Shown piece by piece: positions 11,569 to 23,028 of a stretch of 64,000 bases of DNA. Each line of letters starts with the position of its first letter. Positions within the stretch are counted from its first letter, which is position 1. Position numbers and translations under genes: made by a program. Origin of the DNA: Tricholomella constricta (taxonomy: Eukaryota; Basidiomycota; Agaricomycetes; Agaricales; Lyophyllaceae); contig JAACJP010000014.1 of the NCBI GenBank assembly GCA_013368375.1, positions 806,001-870,000 of the forward strand. The letters are read 5' to 3'. The notes below the pieces were generated by a model. It did no database searches and had not been told where the DNA came from. It worked only from the letters and a program-made list of their open reading frames with translations.

Positions 11569-12432
11569 ACTGCTGGAGACTGTTTCTGCCATTGTGGACC
11601 ACTGAATGGTTCTCAGTTGGAAACTATAAAGGAATTCGGCGCACAACAACGCCGCCGTGTGATGTATCCTGGTATACCTTCGCACACTTTGGACCTATTC
11701 GGGGTCGATTTTATGTCTGATTTTTGGCCCTCGCCTTACTGGCCTTTCTATAGTATCATGGTTACTGACTAGAAGGAGGAGTCCGAGCGTAATTCGTGCG
11801 TCGACCCATTCAACTTGAAACTGATGGACTTAGTGACTGATACACGTCCTCGCAAGATTCTAAGTCAGGCTCATATTTTAACTACACCTGAAGGGCATAA
11901 ACGTCCAAGACGATCCGGTCTTTTAGGAACAAGATCGTAAGAAAATTGCCAAACACAATGGGGTATCCAATCTGACGAGGTAGGCGCTCATTTCACTACA
12001 AGGAAGCGCTTCAGATAAAGATACGCGCAAATATACGCTCGCACCAAGCATTTTTTATTATATTACCGACACTGCTCAATTCTTTGCTTTCCCCCCACCT
12101 GTATATTGAAGACGATTGACAGGACACTCAGTATCAATCCGGCTAGTCCTGTATATTCTCTCACACCGTTTCGACATACATCTAAACGCCTTTCAAGAAT
12201 GTTTTCAGCCGGCTAACAAGTATAATTATTTCCTAACGTGTCATCACTCGCTCATTAAGTATACATGTAAAATAGGATCTTTACTGGCCTCCCCCCGAGC
12301 TTCAGTCGCACCCTGACCAGGTGCGATGATTCCTACGGCAACGAAGTGGCTACTCAGTATCAACATCTGAATCTCATTGCTGGAGGGAGACAAGCCACGT
12401 CCACGTGGTCTGAATTCGGATCATCCTCGCCT
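11569..12432. other. intergenic with one unidentified open stretch
   Basis: On the plus strand about 64 codons stay open from near 11578 to a stop near 11772, containing ETIKEFGAQQRRRVMYPG and DLFGVDFMSDFWPSPYWPF. The amino acid composition looks protein-like, but I do not recognise the family and see no flanking exons. The remainder (11780-12432) shows nothing. Confidence 0.3.
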
Positions 12433-13370
12433 CTAGGCTTTGTCCACAATGCAGTTGCTTCCGTCTGCCGATTTTACTGATCCAGGCCTGCAGGAATCTA
12501 TAAAAGAATATCGGTGTTCAGTTGAAGTTGCTCGATTTATCATTCGTGAAGCGTACCGATGATGCATCTCCGACCTTCACATCGCACCGTGTCAACGTTC
12601 GGGATGGCACTGCAGTCCCTGCCGTCTCCGCTTGTGGAGTTAAGATCGAGGGAGCGATCAACGCAACCCCCGCACGACCTGAAAGGCAAAGAGCATGAAC
12701 GTTCGCCGCGGTGTCTGGTTGAGTTGGGATGACGTACTCGAGGTCATTTGCGATATCTATGCATTCGTAGCCTAGGAGTACAGACGACGAGCGGGCGAGA
12801 GCAGCGCTGTATAAAGGACAGGGCATTTGTCCTGGTTTTGCACATCGTGGGGCGCGCACGCCTCGCCGAGCACCATGGCTCGAGGATGGTCGAGAATATG
12901 GTCCTCCATGGTCATTGTAAGTTCGAGTCGGAAGCTTCGTATCCCGTCTCGGGCAGCGTTGGCCTGCTGGGCATGGCGTGCAGGAGGAAGATTCAGGCTG
13001 GCTACTGAAAGAACCCGTGGGGCATGGAATTTCGGCGGTAGCGCCGGCTTTGGGTACATAAAACCCAGGTCTTGCTATTGAACATTTTGTTGAACCTGTG
13101 TCTAAAGAGCAACAGCAACCTTAAAGCAATGTTCCATGGCATCGAAAGATCGAGTAAGGGCTAACCAGCAGAGAATGAGCCGGGCGGACATTCGTAACAA
13201 GGGGCGATACCGCTATGGTGGAGGGAGTACGTTCCAGCGGAGCATTTTGAGTGCCGCCGGAGATGAGGAGCGACAATGACGGGCCTGCTGCTCGGATTTT
13301 GAATCTGTGAAGGTGATGCACAGCACCATGTAGAAAGCGTGAAAAGCATAACAAAGTTCGTATATCGCAT
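12433..13370 (-). CDS. secreted cysteine-rich protein, short CPL1-like paralogue
   Basis: Paralogue of the gene at 9499-10841 with fewer cysteine repeats. The ATG at 13370 gives a short secretory leader (MRYTNFVMLFTLSTWCCAS), then CSAGTYSLHHSGIAPCYECP. A second exon has CPTGSFSSQPESSSCTPCPA, and the CPL1-like part follows: PRCAKPGQMPCPLYSAALAR, LLGYECIDIANDLE, then, after an intron with a GTACGT donor, SCGGCVDRSLDLNS, DCSAIPNVDTVRCEG and, after a last intron (GTACGC...TTATAG), IDSCRPGSVKSADG to the stop at 12433-12435. The two introns in the CPL1 part occupy the same positions as in the other copy. Secreted to the wall or outside, function inferred only from the family. Confidence 0.72.
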
Positions 13371-15100
13371 GACTGAGAAGAACGACCAGCGGAACGGAAT
13401 GGCCAGAGATCATATCTCGACAGTACAAATAGCGTCAAGGATCGCATCGGAACAATCAACATGCACGGTTTCGATGAGCGAGAAAATGGGAGATGGTTAC
13501 TTATTGTTGTCAGATGGTTGTTCCTTGAAGTCCTTATTCTCAGTGAGCATCACTTCTGTAATTCGGTTCCTGCACGCTTCTAGAGAACAAGGTCGACCGT
13601 AACCGGTTAAGCCTCAAATGCCCTTGAGCCAATGAACGCACTTTTATTGTTGTCAAGAACAGCAGCATCATCACAGGGCTGAAAGCTAGAGAGTCCCGAG
13701 TTCGGGTTCGAAATGATGCAACAAAACTTCGAGCCTCTGATGAGGCAGAATCAAAGCCATCGGGAGATGTCGATGAGTCCTCGTCTCAGGGCACGGTGCG
13801 TCAAAGATCATCGGCACCTTTCTCTCCTTTCCTTGAGAGGGCCAGTTCCACAACATGGCCCTAAAGAGTTACCTGGCATCAGGATCATCTGGTCACTTTA
13901 GATTAACGAGGGATAAATGCTGGCCGACTGTAGCAAAGAGCTTGCCCGACGTTATGCGGCTATGTGTCCGCTGCATCAAGGTGAGGACATGATGGAAGTC
14001 ATTTTTCCAGGAGGTCGCCCCGGCGTCCATACATGCATCAATATAGACGTGGAAACGACATACAAGATCGGATCGCGCTGCACATCCTCGCTTCCTTGAC
14101 AATGTTTATTTGCTCTCAACATTGCCGCGGCAGCGAATGTTCGATCAACAATGCAGTATATACTGCGAAGCTGCCTGTATATGCATGTCGACTTTGGATG
14201 TAGAGTTGGTTGAACGGAGGTCAGAGATTTCTGGCTGATCGCTCTACGACACATACTCTTTTCCAGAATGAAAACCTCGACTTGTTGAGGCATACCTGAA
14301 GTCAACTTCGCCAATTGAGCAACATATGATAAAAATTTTACCAGATCCACGAAAGGCTCAGGTGGATCCACAAAAAAGCGAGGCTTTTGCGTCGCCGGAG
14401 GTAAGAATCAGGCAGTCAGATGTGCGGTCAAGTAGTTCCAAGCAAAGTCTGCGAGTATCAACGGGCGGCTCTGTGACCAGGATCCAGTATGCGATGACCA
14501 CTCAAGTCCGTGGATGGCCCAAGGACGGCGTCGCAACATTGGAACCTTGATGTGGCTGTTTTATTCAAAGCAGGAGCTCAAGAGCTGGGAAGGGCCTGCC
14601 TAACAGCAAGAGAAATGCTTCGGGTCATACATATGCTATTTTGAAGCCAGCGTGGTTGGTAGCGAAGAGGATCCGTTCGAGAACATAGACTCCAATAGTT
14701 GACTGAGATGTCAACTTGAACTCCCCAAGTTGAAGTATGATCCGAAGTTGGAACGTGTCACGCAGCTCACGGCTTCGTCCGTGCCTGCTCGCCGCAACAA
14801 ATTTTTTTTCTGTCCATCGACCGGCTTGATATTCTCTGGATTACTTTGGTTCTCCATGGTCCTCCCAAACTTAGGTCCTTTTGATCGGAGACAATACCGC
14901 AATGCATTTAGATTTATCGAAACCTCTACATCTCCACCGTACCGCCTTCATTGGGCTCATCTCCGAGGTATTGGTCGAGCCTGTGGTGAGACTAATTCTT
15001 GCCTCTGCCTTACAACAACTTCAATTCTCGCATGCTTCCCGTAAGCATTAGCCGCGATGGAGCGATTGAACTTGCCGGTTGAGTTTTTCTATCCTTGTTA
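13371..15100. other. intergenic, no gene recognised
   Basis: Contains open frames up to about 130 codons (for example minus strand 13976-14371), but none has a recognisable domain, codon pattern or plausible splice partner. May hold worn-out copies of neighbouring genes. Confidence 0.4.
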
Positions 15101-15473
15101 GAAGGCTCCTCTTTCACAAGAACGGCCGATCATCCTCCCTGACTAAGAAAATATACCTGTTTTCGTAGACTAGTCGTCGCGTCTGTGCTAGCCACAACAT
15201 GTGCCTGAAACGTTTTCTCGTCACTCGCTTCTTCAGGTCACGGGAAGGACACGCGCGCTTATCGAAGCTTGAGACATGTTCTTCTATGTCCATGCCCTTT
15301 TAACCACGTCAAGGGAATCCCGGCGCGCAGAGCCACGGAAGCACCGTTCCTTTAGACGCCCCACGCATGCGAGTTGCACGAGGAAAGCGTAAGACTTATT
15401 GTGTTGTCTCGACCTTCATCTCATCCTCTCTTCCTGCACACCCAACATCTGCACGTACCAATCCCGCAAGAAA

Positions 15474-16444
15474 ATGGCGACTTTTGACACACAGGCGGGG
15501 ACAGCACCATCCCGCGAGACATCAGGAAAATGTAATGGTCCCCTGCACCCCATCGATATGCGTGCTGACCTCAAGGTTTAATTCAGTTCGAGCGGACGAC
15601 GCAGATGTCATCTTCGTCTCCTCAGACAATGTTCTTTTTTACATCCATCGGAAGAACCTCGAGACTCAAGCGGCGGGATTTCCTTCTGCCGAATTCGACA
15701 CGCGTGGGGAGATAGTTCCATTGACTGAGGATGCGTCAACGCTCGAACTCCTCTTTCAGTTCGTGTACCCCAGACGACACCCCGACCTTGAAGCTACGCC
15801 CTTCGACGCCTTAGTGTCGCTCGCTGAAGCAGCCGAGAAGTATGAGGTTTTCTCTGCAATGAATATTTGTAAAATTCGCTTGAGGTGGGCCTCCGTGTTT
15901 GTTTCGCAGGTTTTCTGAACTCTATCGTCAGTGTAGAAATTTCCTCCCAGACCACGCTGCGGAGGTAGCTAACTTCGCATCACGACACGGATATAGGGAC
16001 CTCCTGGGATGGGCTGCGCCGTTTCTTTTGGATATACCCTTGGATGAGATTGTGAAAATGCTCTCCTTGGATACAGTTGTACCTTGGGTACGTTGACGTC
16101 GTTGATATGGTTGTGCATACCGTTGACTCAAGCTCTACCAGGTTTGTTACCGAGAGCGCTGGAGCCGTGCAGCATACAAGGCGTGGGCCGAACTACCCTA
16201 TGGTACCCACCGCATGAACGGGCCGGGGGACGCGATGATTTGCAACAGGTGTAATAAATCTATCGGAGGCGGCAAGTCCGTTGCCCAGCTTTGGATAGAT
16301 CTTGGTGACAAAAGATCTCGGTCGGCGTTGGAAAGCCTATATATTTGCAACGGTAGGAAAGATTCGTGTGCGGACAAATCTGCTATCTCTGCGCACTTGG
16401 ATAAAAAGCTCGGACAGGTTCCAGCCTTTGAAACGTTTTTTTAA
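15474..16444 (+). CDS. BTB/POZ domain protein (cluster member 6)
   Basis: Exons 15474-15531, 15587-15884, 15937-16087, 16142-16444, giving 269 codons plus stop. The ATG was chosen because it starts the exon that splices in phase 1 to the BTB exon (T|TC), as in its duplicate at 17530. BTB core: DADVIFVSSDNVLFYIHRKN, LELLFQFVYPRRHP, AEAAEKYEVFSAMNICKI. Middle exon: LPDHAAEVANFASRHGYRD to PW. Last exon: CYRERWSRA, ICNRCNKSIGGGKS, a second cysteine pair (ICNGRKDSC) and the tail VPAFETFF. The four cysteines could bind zinc (inference). A probable cullin-3 adaptor by family; it lies in unit 1 of the 2-kb duplication. Confidence 0.85.
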
Positions 16445-16673
16445 TGTACACTCAGCTGCAGTGTAACTTCCGCCTGATGTTGATTTCGATCCATGACTTG
16501 TGCGGGATGCACCACTGTGAGAGTTGAAATTTAGAGCCGTGTCTGCTCCTCCGATCAGGAGTCGGCAAGGTCCTTATGTAAATACGCCCAGTTTTCACGA
16601 GGCTTTCATGAGGCTCGTCCTATATTCCTCTGCTCCATCATCAACAGAAACTCAACTTCTGCCAGCAATCGAT

Positions 16674-17060
16674 ATGGAACTCAACTCTCAGACAGTTCCG
16701 CCGCGAACAGTCTCTGCAAAATGTGTTTTCTTCCACTCAAGTTAGAGCACCAATCCGATTACTTACCTCTTCTCGATCCAGTCGATGCTAGCGACGCAGG
16801 TGTTACCGTCATATCCTCAGACAACATTGCCTTCCACATCCATCGCAAGAACCTCGAGACGAACACCGGGGCATTCCTCCGGCCGAGTTCGACACCCACG
16901 GGGAGGTTGTTCCACTGACAGAGACGTCCGCGACGCTCGAGCTGCTCTTTCAATTCATATATCCGGAAAACCATCCTCATCTCGACACAGCGCTTTTCGA
17001 GACCCTTGCGCCGCTCGCCAAAGCTGCAAAGAAATACGAAGTCTTCTCCGCCATGAACGT
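16674..17060 (+). pseudogene. truncated BTB gene copy
   Basis: Duplicate of the gene at 18776. The leader exon (ATG at 16674) and BTB opening (DAGVTVISSDNIAFHIHRKN) are present, but one base is missing at the 'GGCATTCCTCCGG' site (the duplicate has GGCATTCCCTCCGG), shifting frame. The LELLFQFIYPE core then follows in the other frame. Homology stops at 'GCCATGAACGT' near 17060; exons 3 and 4 are absent and unrelated spacer follows. Frameshifted and truncated by the segmental duplication. Confidence 0.85.
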
Positions 17061-17105
17061 GCCATTATCCATATAGTGATCGTGCCATTGTCTCACTGCT
17101 TCGAT

Positions 17106-19160
17106 AGAAGGCTCCGACCTTTTCACAAGAACGACTGATCATCCTCGCTAACTAACAAAATACACCTTTCGTCGTAGCACTCGTCTTCGCGTCTGTGCTA
17201 GATTTCACAACGTATGCCTGGGACTTTTTCATCGTCACTCAACATATGCCTGGAACCTTTTCATCGTCACTTGCTTCTTCAGGTCACGGGAAGGGCCCGC
17301 GCGCTTATCGATGCTTGATACATGTTCTTCTATGTCCATGTCCTTTCACCACGTTGAGAGAACGATGGGCAGTGCCATGGAAGGGCCGTTCCTTTAGGCG
17401 CCCCACGTATGCGAGTTGCACGAGGAAAGCATGAGGCTTAGCCGCAGTTATCGTGTTGTCTCGGGGACCTTCATTTCTTCTTCTTCTTCCTACACACCCA
17501 ACATCAAGAGTGTACCAACCCGCACGACGATGACGACTGTCAGCTTTGACACACAGGTATTTGATGACCTGGTGGGGCCAGCACCATCCCGCGAGACATC
17601 AGAACAATGTAATTGGACCCCTGCACGCCATCATTTCGAGAGCTGACCTCAAGCTTAATTCAGTTCGAGCAGGCGACGCCGATGTCACCTTCGTCTCCTC
17701 AGACAATATTCTTTTTTACATCCATCGGAAGAACCTTGAGACTCATGCGGCGGCATTTCCTTCCGCGGAATTCGACACGCGTGGGGAGATAGTTCCATTG
17801 ACTGAGGATGCGTCAACGCTCGAACTCCTGTTCCAGTTCGTGTACCCCAGACGACACCCCGACCTTGAAGCTACGCCCTTCGAAGCCTTAGCACCGCTTG
17901 CTGAAGCAGCCGAGAAGTATGAGGTCTTCTCCGCAATGAATATTTGTAAGATTCGTATGAGGTGAGCCTGTGTGTTTGTTTCGCAGGTTAACTGAACCCA
18001 TATCGCCAGTGTAGAAATTTCCTCCCAGACCACGCTGCGGAGGTAGCTAATTACGCATCACGACACGGATATAAGGACCTCCTGGGAGGGGCTGCGCCGT
18101 TTCTTTTGGATCTACCCTTGGATGAGATTGTGACAATACTCTCCTTAGATATAGTTGTGCCTTGGGTACGTTGACGTCGTTGATATGGTTGTGCATACCG
18201 TTGACTCAAGCTTTACCAGGTTCGTTATCGAGAGCGCTGGAGCCGTGCAGCATTCGAGGCGTTAGCCGAACTACCCAGTGGTACCCACTACATGAACGGG
18301 CCCTTGATTATTTGCAGCACTTGTGGTCAATATGTCAGAAATGGCGTTTCTATTGCCCAGGCTTGGGTAGATCTCGGCAACAAAAGGTCTCGGTCGGTAT
18401 TGGAGAGTCTTTATGACTGTCCCGGTAGGAGGGATCCGTGTGTGGGCAGATCTGTTATCTCTGCGCACTTGGATAAAAAGCTCGGACAGGTTCCAGCCTT
18501 TGAAATATTTTTTTAATGTACACTCAACTGCAGTGTAATTTCCGCCTGATGCTGATTTCGATCCATGACTTGTGCGGGATGCATCACTGTGAGAGTTGTA
18601 ATTTACAGCCGTGTCTGCAGGATGTCACAAGTCAAACGCTGTTCGGCAAGGTCCTTAAATACGCCCTGCTTTCACGAGGCCTTCACAAGCCTCGTACTAT
18701 GTTCACGCCTTTGTGGTATCTTCTATGTCTCTAGTCCCATCGACAACAGAAACTCCATCTCTGCCAGCAATCGATATGAAACTCAACTCTCAGACAGTTC
18801 GGCCGCGGACAGTCCCTGCAAAATGTGTTTTCTTCCACTCAATTGGAGCACCAATCCGATTACTTACCTCTTCTTGATCCAGTCGATGCTAGTAGCGACG
18901 CAGATGTCACCTTCATCGTTGCCTTCTACATCAATCACAAGAACCTCCAGACAAACACCAGGGCATTCCCTCCGGCCGAGTTCGACACCCACGGGGAGGT
19001 TGTTCCACTGACAGAGACGTCCGCGACGCTCGAGCTGCTCTTCCAATTCATATATCCGGAACGCCATCCTCATCTTGACACAGCCCCTTTCGAGACCCTT
19101 GCGCCGCTCGCCGAAGCTGCGGAAAAATACGAAGTCTTTTCTGCCATGAACGTCTGCAGA
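17106..19160 (+). repeat. tandem segmental duplication, unit 2
   Basis: Second unit of the 2-kb tandem duplication (see 15101). It holds a full BTB copy (17530-18516) and a longer BTB copy (18776-19674). Near 17215-17280 a short local duplication (GTATGCCTGG..TTTTTCATCGTCACT repeated) makes it slightly longer than unit 1. Confidence 0.85.
17530..18516 (+). CDS. BTB/POZ domain protein (cluster member 8)
   Basis: Near-identical duplicate of the gene at 15474. Exons 17530-17608, 17664-17961, 18015-18165, 18220-18516 give 274 codons plus stop. BTB core DADVTFVSSDNILFYIHRKN with LELLFQFVYPRRHP; middle exon LPDHAAEVANYASRHGYKD ending PW; last exon with RYRERWSRAAFEAL, ICSTCGQYVRNGVS, a second cysteine pair (DCPGRRDPC) and tail VPAFEIFF. 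The first exon adds a few residues (FDDLVG) absent from the other copy. Most differences from the duplicate are substitutions that keep the frame, so both copies appear to be maintained. Confidence 0.87.
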
Positions 19161-19674
19161 TTCCGCATCAAGTACATTGTTAATCGCTCGATGCCCGCCT
19201 GGAGCTCACTACCCATACTCCAGGAACTTACTGCCCGCACACGCCACCGAAATACTCAATACTCAACTAGCGTGGCGCACGGGTATAAAGAGATCATGAG
19301 AGAAGCGATACCATACCTCCTCGACACTCCATTAGATGAGGTCGTACAAAAGCTCTGTACGCCGCTTGTCGTTCCCTGGGTAAGCAGCTTCAGGCCTCGT
19401 CGATGGCCAATGCTCAATTCATTTATATCTGATATTTTGTTCTTAGGTCCGCTATCGGGAGGGGTGGGACCGGACCGTGTTCGAGACGATTGAAGCAGCG
19501 TCCTCTCATGGTTTCTATCACCCGCCGGACGAAATAACGCCTATTAAACTATGGACGAAATTGCGCGAGATGCGGTCACGCGCCGCTCTAGAGAGTGTAT
19601 ACCTTCATGAGGAAGTTTGGCCACTACTGGACCAGGCGCTTGATGACATGCCGGCGTTCGATACCTTCTTGTAG
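18776..19674 (+). CDS. BTB/POZ domain protein, frame-disrupted (cluster member 9)
   Basis: Exons by homology: 18776-18824, 18883-19171, 19224-19379, 19447-19674. The BTB exon is 289 nt: three codons of the SSDN strand are missing (TFIVAFYINHKN). The third exon is 156 nt instead of the family's constant 151 nt because a TACTCAA unit is repeated near 19255, shifting frame after LPAHATEIL. If the preceding 52-nt intron is left in, the frame is restored exactly and one open frame runs from the BTB part through VAHGYKEIMREAIPYLLDTP to PW. The last exon (VRYREGWDRTV to MPAFDTFL) has lost the cysteine pairs. It may be a pseudogene or a gene rescued by intron retention. Confidence 0.6.
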
Positions 19675-20213
19675 TCTTTAATTTTATCATTCCAGGTGCT
19701 GAGAGTGAGGAGTCACCAGCAGATCTGGGAGAATCGAAATTGAGATGAGGCCTTGCATAGTTGTAGATGTAGTCACATCTGCTAGGTAAATATTCACCAT
19801 GCCTTATAACAATGCGAAGGCAAGGAAAGGAGGAGACGAGGAGAAGCACCTTGGGCTCTCGAGTTGACCCTGACATTCAGACAATACACACTATGGCCTT
19901 ACTTTGTAATGAGACGCTCATGCCCGACAGGTAGCAACCATAATACGCGGTATATTACGAGCATTATCAGAGCTATCGGACAGAATCATCAAAGCGCGGG
20001 GATGAGATATTTCCCTTTCACGCACCCACGAGGCCGCTCGGAAGGTATCTGGGCGCAGTGCCTTTAGACGCCCAATCCATGAGGCATCGATCGGCAAACG
20101 AAATCGATACGACATATATCGAGGGGGGGGGGGGGGCTCGGAGCCTGCCCTCTTCCTCTACCAGCTCCCGGCCCTTCATTTGTGCAGGATCAGTCAGAGT
20201 TAGTAACCCTCAC

Positions 20214-21274
20214 ATGGACACGATGTCAGGCGGACCCGAGACGGACAACTCAGCGAGGCGGCCTCCACAGAAAGTATCTGAGAATTGTGAGTCCTTGCGA
20301 GCTAGCCCAGTTGCAGGTCGAGGTCCTGAGACAATGTCTGGCGCCTTTTCCCTCCAACCCAAGTCAACGCAGATGATGCGGACGTGAGCTTCGTATCCTC
20401 AGATGACGTCCTCTTCCATATCCACCGCAAGACCCTGGAGGTCAACGCTGGAGCGTTCCCACCTGCAGAGTTCGACACGCACGGCGAGATCGCGCAGCTC
20501 ACAGAAGATGCAGCGACGCTTGAGCTGCTCTTCCAATTCATCTACCCACGGCGCCACCCCCATCTCGGCTCGACGCCCTTCGAGAGCCTGGCGCTGCTCG
20601 CGGAGGCTGCGGAGAAGTACGAGGTGTTCGCTGCGATGAACGTCTGTTGGATCCGCATGAGGTGAGTGCGGGCGGGGGCTTATCCGATTACTGTGCTACA
20701 CCATGAGAGTGCGTGCTGAACACGTGGCACCACCAGGAGCTTCGTCCCGGAGCACGCAGCGGCGGTGTTTGAGTATGCATCGCGGCATGGGTATAAGGAA
20801 ATTATGGGGCAAGCCGCGCCGTTCCTCCTGGACACGCCCCTACACGAGATTGTGGGCATGTTTTCTGCGGAATTGGTAGTTCCTTGGGTACGTCATTAGC
20901 TCATACTACCCGTCGATGTGTCCAGGGCTGATGTTTGCTCGGATTGAATTGGGCTGGCCTGGCAGGTGAGGTACCGGGAAGGTTGGACGGCTGCGGTGTA
21001 TAAGGCATTGCATACGCCGATGCTACCGGAGGGAATGTATATTTTACACAGCAAGACTGGCAAGAAGTGTACTTCATGCTCTATTGACCTTGACAACGGC
21101 CTGGGAGCTATGCTTTGGTTCGCTTTGGGCGAGAGGAGGTCCCTCGCCGCGGTGGACGATGTCTTCGAGAAGGTGACTCCGATGTGTAAACACATCGACA
21201 AAGAACGATGTCGCAGAGATGTGGAGGCGGCGTTGAAGGTCCAGGAAATTCCGGGTTTCGAGACGTTCTTGTAG
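20214..21274 (+). CDS. BTB/POZ domain protein (cluster member 10)
   Basis: Exons 20214-20286, 20364-20661, 20737-20887, 20966-21274, giving 276 codons plus stop; exons 2 and 3 are again 298 and 151 nt. BTB core: DADVSFVSSDDVLFHIHRKT, LELLFQFIYPRRHP, AEAAEKYEVFAAMNVCWI. Middle: VPEHAAAVFEYASRHGYKE, AAPFLLDTPLHE, PW. Last exon: VRYREGWTAAVYKAL, KKCTSCSIDLDN, a second pair MCKHIDKERC and tail IPGFETFL. It follows the 2-kb duplication and resembles both of its genes, so it is probably an older sister. A G-run of about 14 bases lies just upstream at 20125-20138. Confidence 0.87.
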
Positions 21275-21691
21275 AATTTGTAGGCGATTCTGAAATCTAC
21301 TCGATTGGAGTCTGTGCGCAACAGATTGGACGCAATACTCGTTTGTTAGAACTCGCAAGCGTAGTCGCTGAATGATGGCCCATTCCGCATGCGTATAGAT
21401 TAGATAGTGATCGTACATTGTAATCGAGCAGGATCTACAAGATCGGCTACCGGAAACCAAGGAAAACCAACTAGCGTCTGGACTATGCAGCACATCTGTC
21501 ATCTGCAAACAGACGAGCGTATCCAGGCGTATCCTCTTATAAAATTACAAACGGATGGGGTGCGCCAAGGGGAGGGATGATTGCGATGGCAACGGAGGAG
21601 GCGATAGAATCGATCAGGGCCACGTGTTGTGCAACATTCTTATGGGCGGTCGCATCACACGGACCTCTTGCCCTCCTCCTCGCTGTTCACG

Positions 21692-23028
21692 ATGACACGC
21701 TTCGGCGACTTTGCGCCATTGTGCACGTCGACGCCGTCGTACCCGTGGTGCAATCTCTTCTACCGCCAGCTACAGCGCACATCCAACTCCACCCTCGTCG
21801 GATCCTCCTCGTCTCCACGCACCGCCGGCGTCGGCATTAACCCCACCTGCTTCATCCCGCCCACCTTTTCCACCACTTCAGACCCGCCCTCTCCCCACCT
21901 AGGCAACATCGCCAATTTTATTGCCTGCGCCCTCTCTTTTCTCCTCGTCCTCGCCCTCATCTGGCTTGCACATAGACGCAAAGCTGCTGTTGGCCGCATC
22001 GAACTCCGCACCTTCCTCGGCCTCTACGCACTCAGTCTACCCCTCAATGCCATCACCACCGGCTCTTTTCTCGAGCAAGGCGGCACTGCCGTCGTAGTCC
22101 TCACAGCTCTCCACGCCGGCGTCGTCGCCGCCCTCTTCTGGGCCCTCCTCGCAAACGCCGTCGTCGCAACCCAGATCGTCGAAGATGGCACCTGGAGCAG
22201 CCTCGTGGTACGTTCATCCCTCTCCCAGATTTTTCTTCTCATTACCCTCACACTAACCAAACCCCCCAAAGCCGTACTACACCTTTGCCGCCCTCATCTT
22301 CGGCCTCGGCACCTACCTCTCCCTCGACGTCGCCTTGGGCGTCACAAACGTCATCGGCGCCCCCGCAGACCCGCCCGAGGCCCTCCGCAGCATCTCCCTC
22401 TTTGTCGTCCTCACCATCTGGCCCCTCGTGTGCGTGGTCTTGTACTTGGCGTTGATGTCCCACATCGTCCTCCGCGTCCTCAATGAACGCCGCCCCATGT
22501 TCTTTTACGCCCTGTCTGCACTGCTCTTTGTCCTCTCGCAGCTCGCGTGGTTCTTGCTCGGCCGCGTGATTTGTACGGTGCGTTGATCTTTTTCCGTTCT
22601 CTTTTACGTGTTTTTTGGCGCGTGGTAACTTGGACCCTGATGCGCATTGTTGGCATGTCTTTTTTTTCTTTATCTCATTCAATGAATTGTGCGCGAGGTG
22701 TACTGATCTCAATTCATTGTATGTTCACTACGCAGGCGTCCAACCGGAGAGTTGACGGAGCCTTCCTCGGGACCGTACTCGAGACCGCGGCAGTCGGCGT
22801 TCTTTTCCTCGCATGGCGCAGTATCACCGAAGGTACGTCCCGCCTTCTCCTTCTCGCTTCCTTTTCTCCCGGTGGCGTGGTGTGCTTCTACGTCAGGAGC
22901 CTCGCTTCCCTTTCTCTTTCTCTTTTTTTTTGTCTTTAGAATACTCATTCTGTCTGCCTGCAACACTCGCTGACGGACCCCACATCACTACAGAATCGTG
23001 GGACGACGAGGTTTACTACCCATCATAA
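21692..23028 (+). CDS. chs7: Chs7-family chitin synthase export chaperone
   Basis: Exons 21692-22207, 22272-22577, 22736-22832, 22994-23028 give 317 codons plus stop, the usual size of this family. The N-terminus MTRFGDFAPLCTSTPSYPWC followed by CFIPP is the Chs7 hallmark. It is followed by about seven membrane helices, including NIANFIACALSFLLVLALIW, FLGLYALSLPLNAITTG, ALFWALLANAVVATQIVEDG, YYTFAALIFGLGTYLSLDVA and the FFYALSALLFVLSQLAWFL helix. The C-terminus is short and acidic (ESWDDEVYYPS). In yeast Chs7 is an ER membrane protein needed for exit of the chitin synthase Chs3; in fungi the family supports wall chitin deposition. The ATG was chosen because it begins the conserved N-terminal signature. 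A housekeeping gene, unrelated in function to the BTB neighbours. Confidence 0.95.

Larger units (their letters stand above)
15101..17105 (+). repeat. tandem segmental duplication, unit 1
   Basis: This unit and the next begin with the same landmark (GAAGGCTC..TTTCACAAGAACG, then GATCATCCTC at 15101 and 17106) and carry the same series: shared upstream sequence (TCACGGGAAGG..GCGCGCTTATCGA), a complete BTB gene, a spacer, and a second BTB gene. In this unit the second BTB copy is cut off near 17060, where sequence like the start of unit 2 begins. Unit length is about 2.0 kb. Confidence 0.85.
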
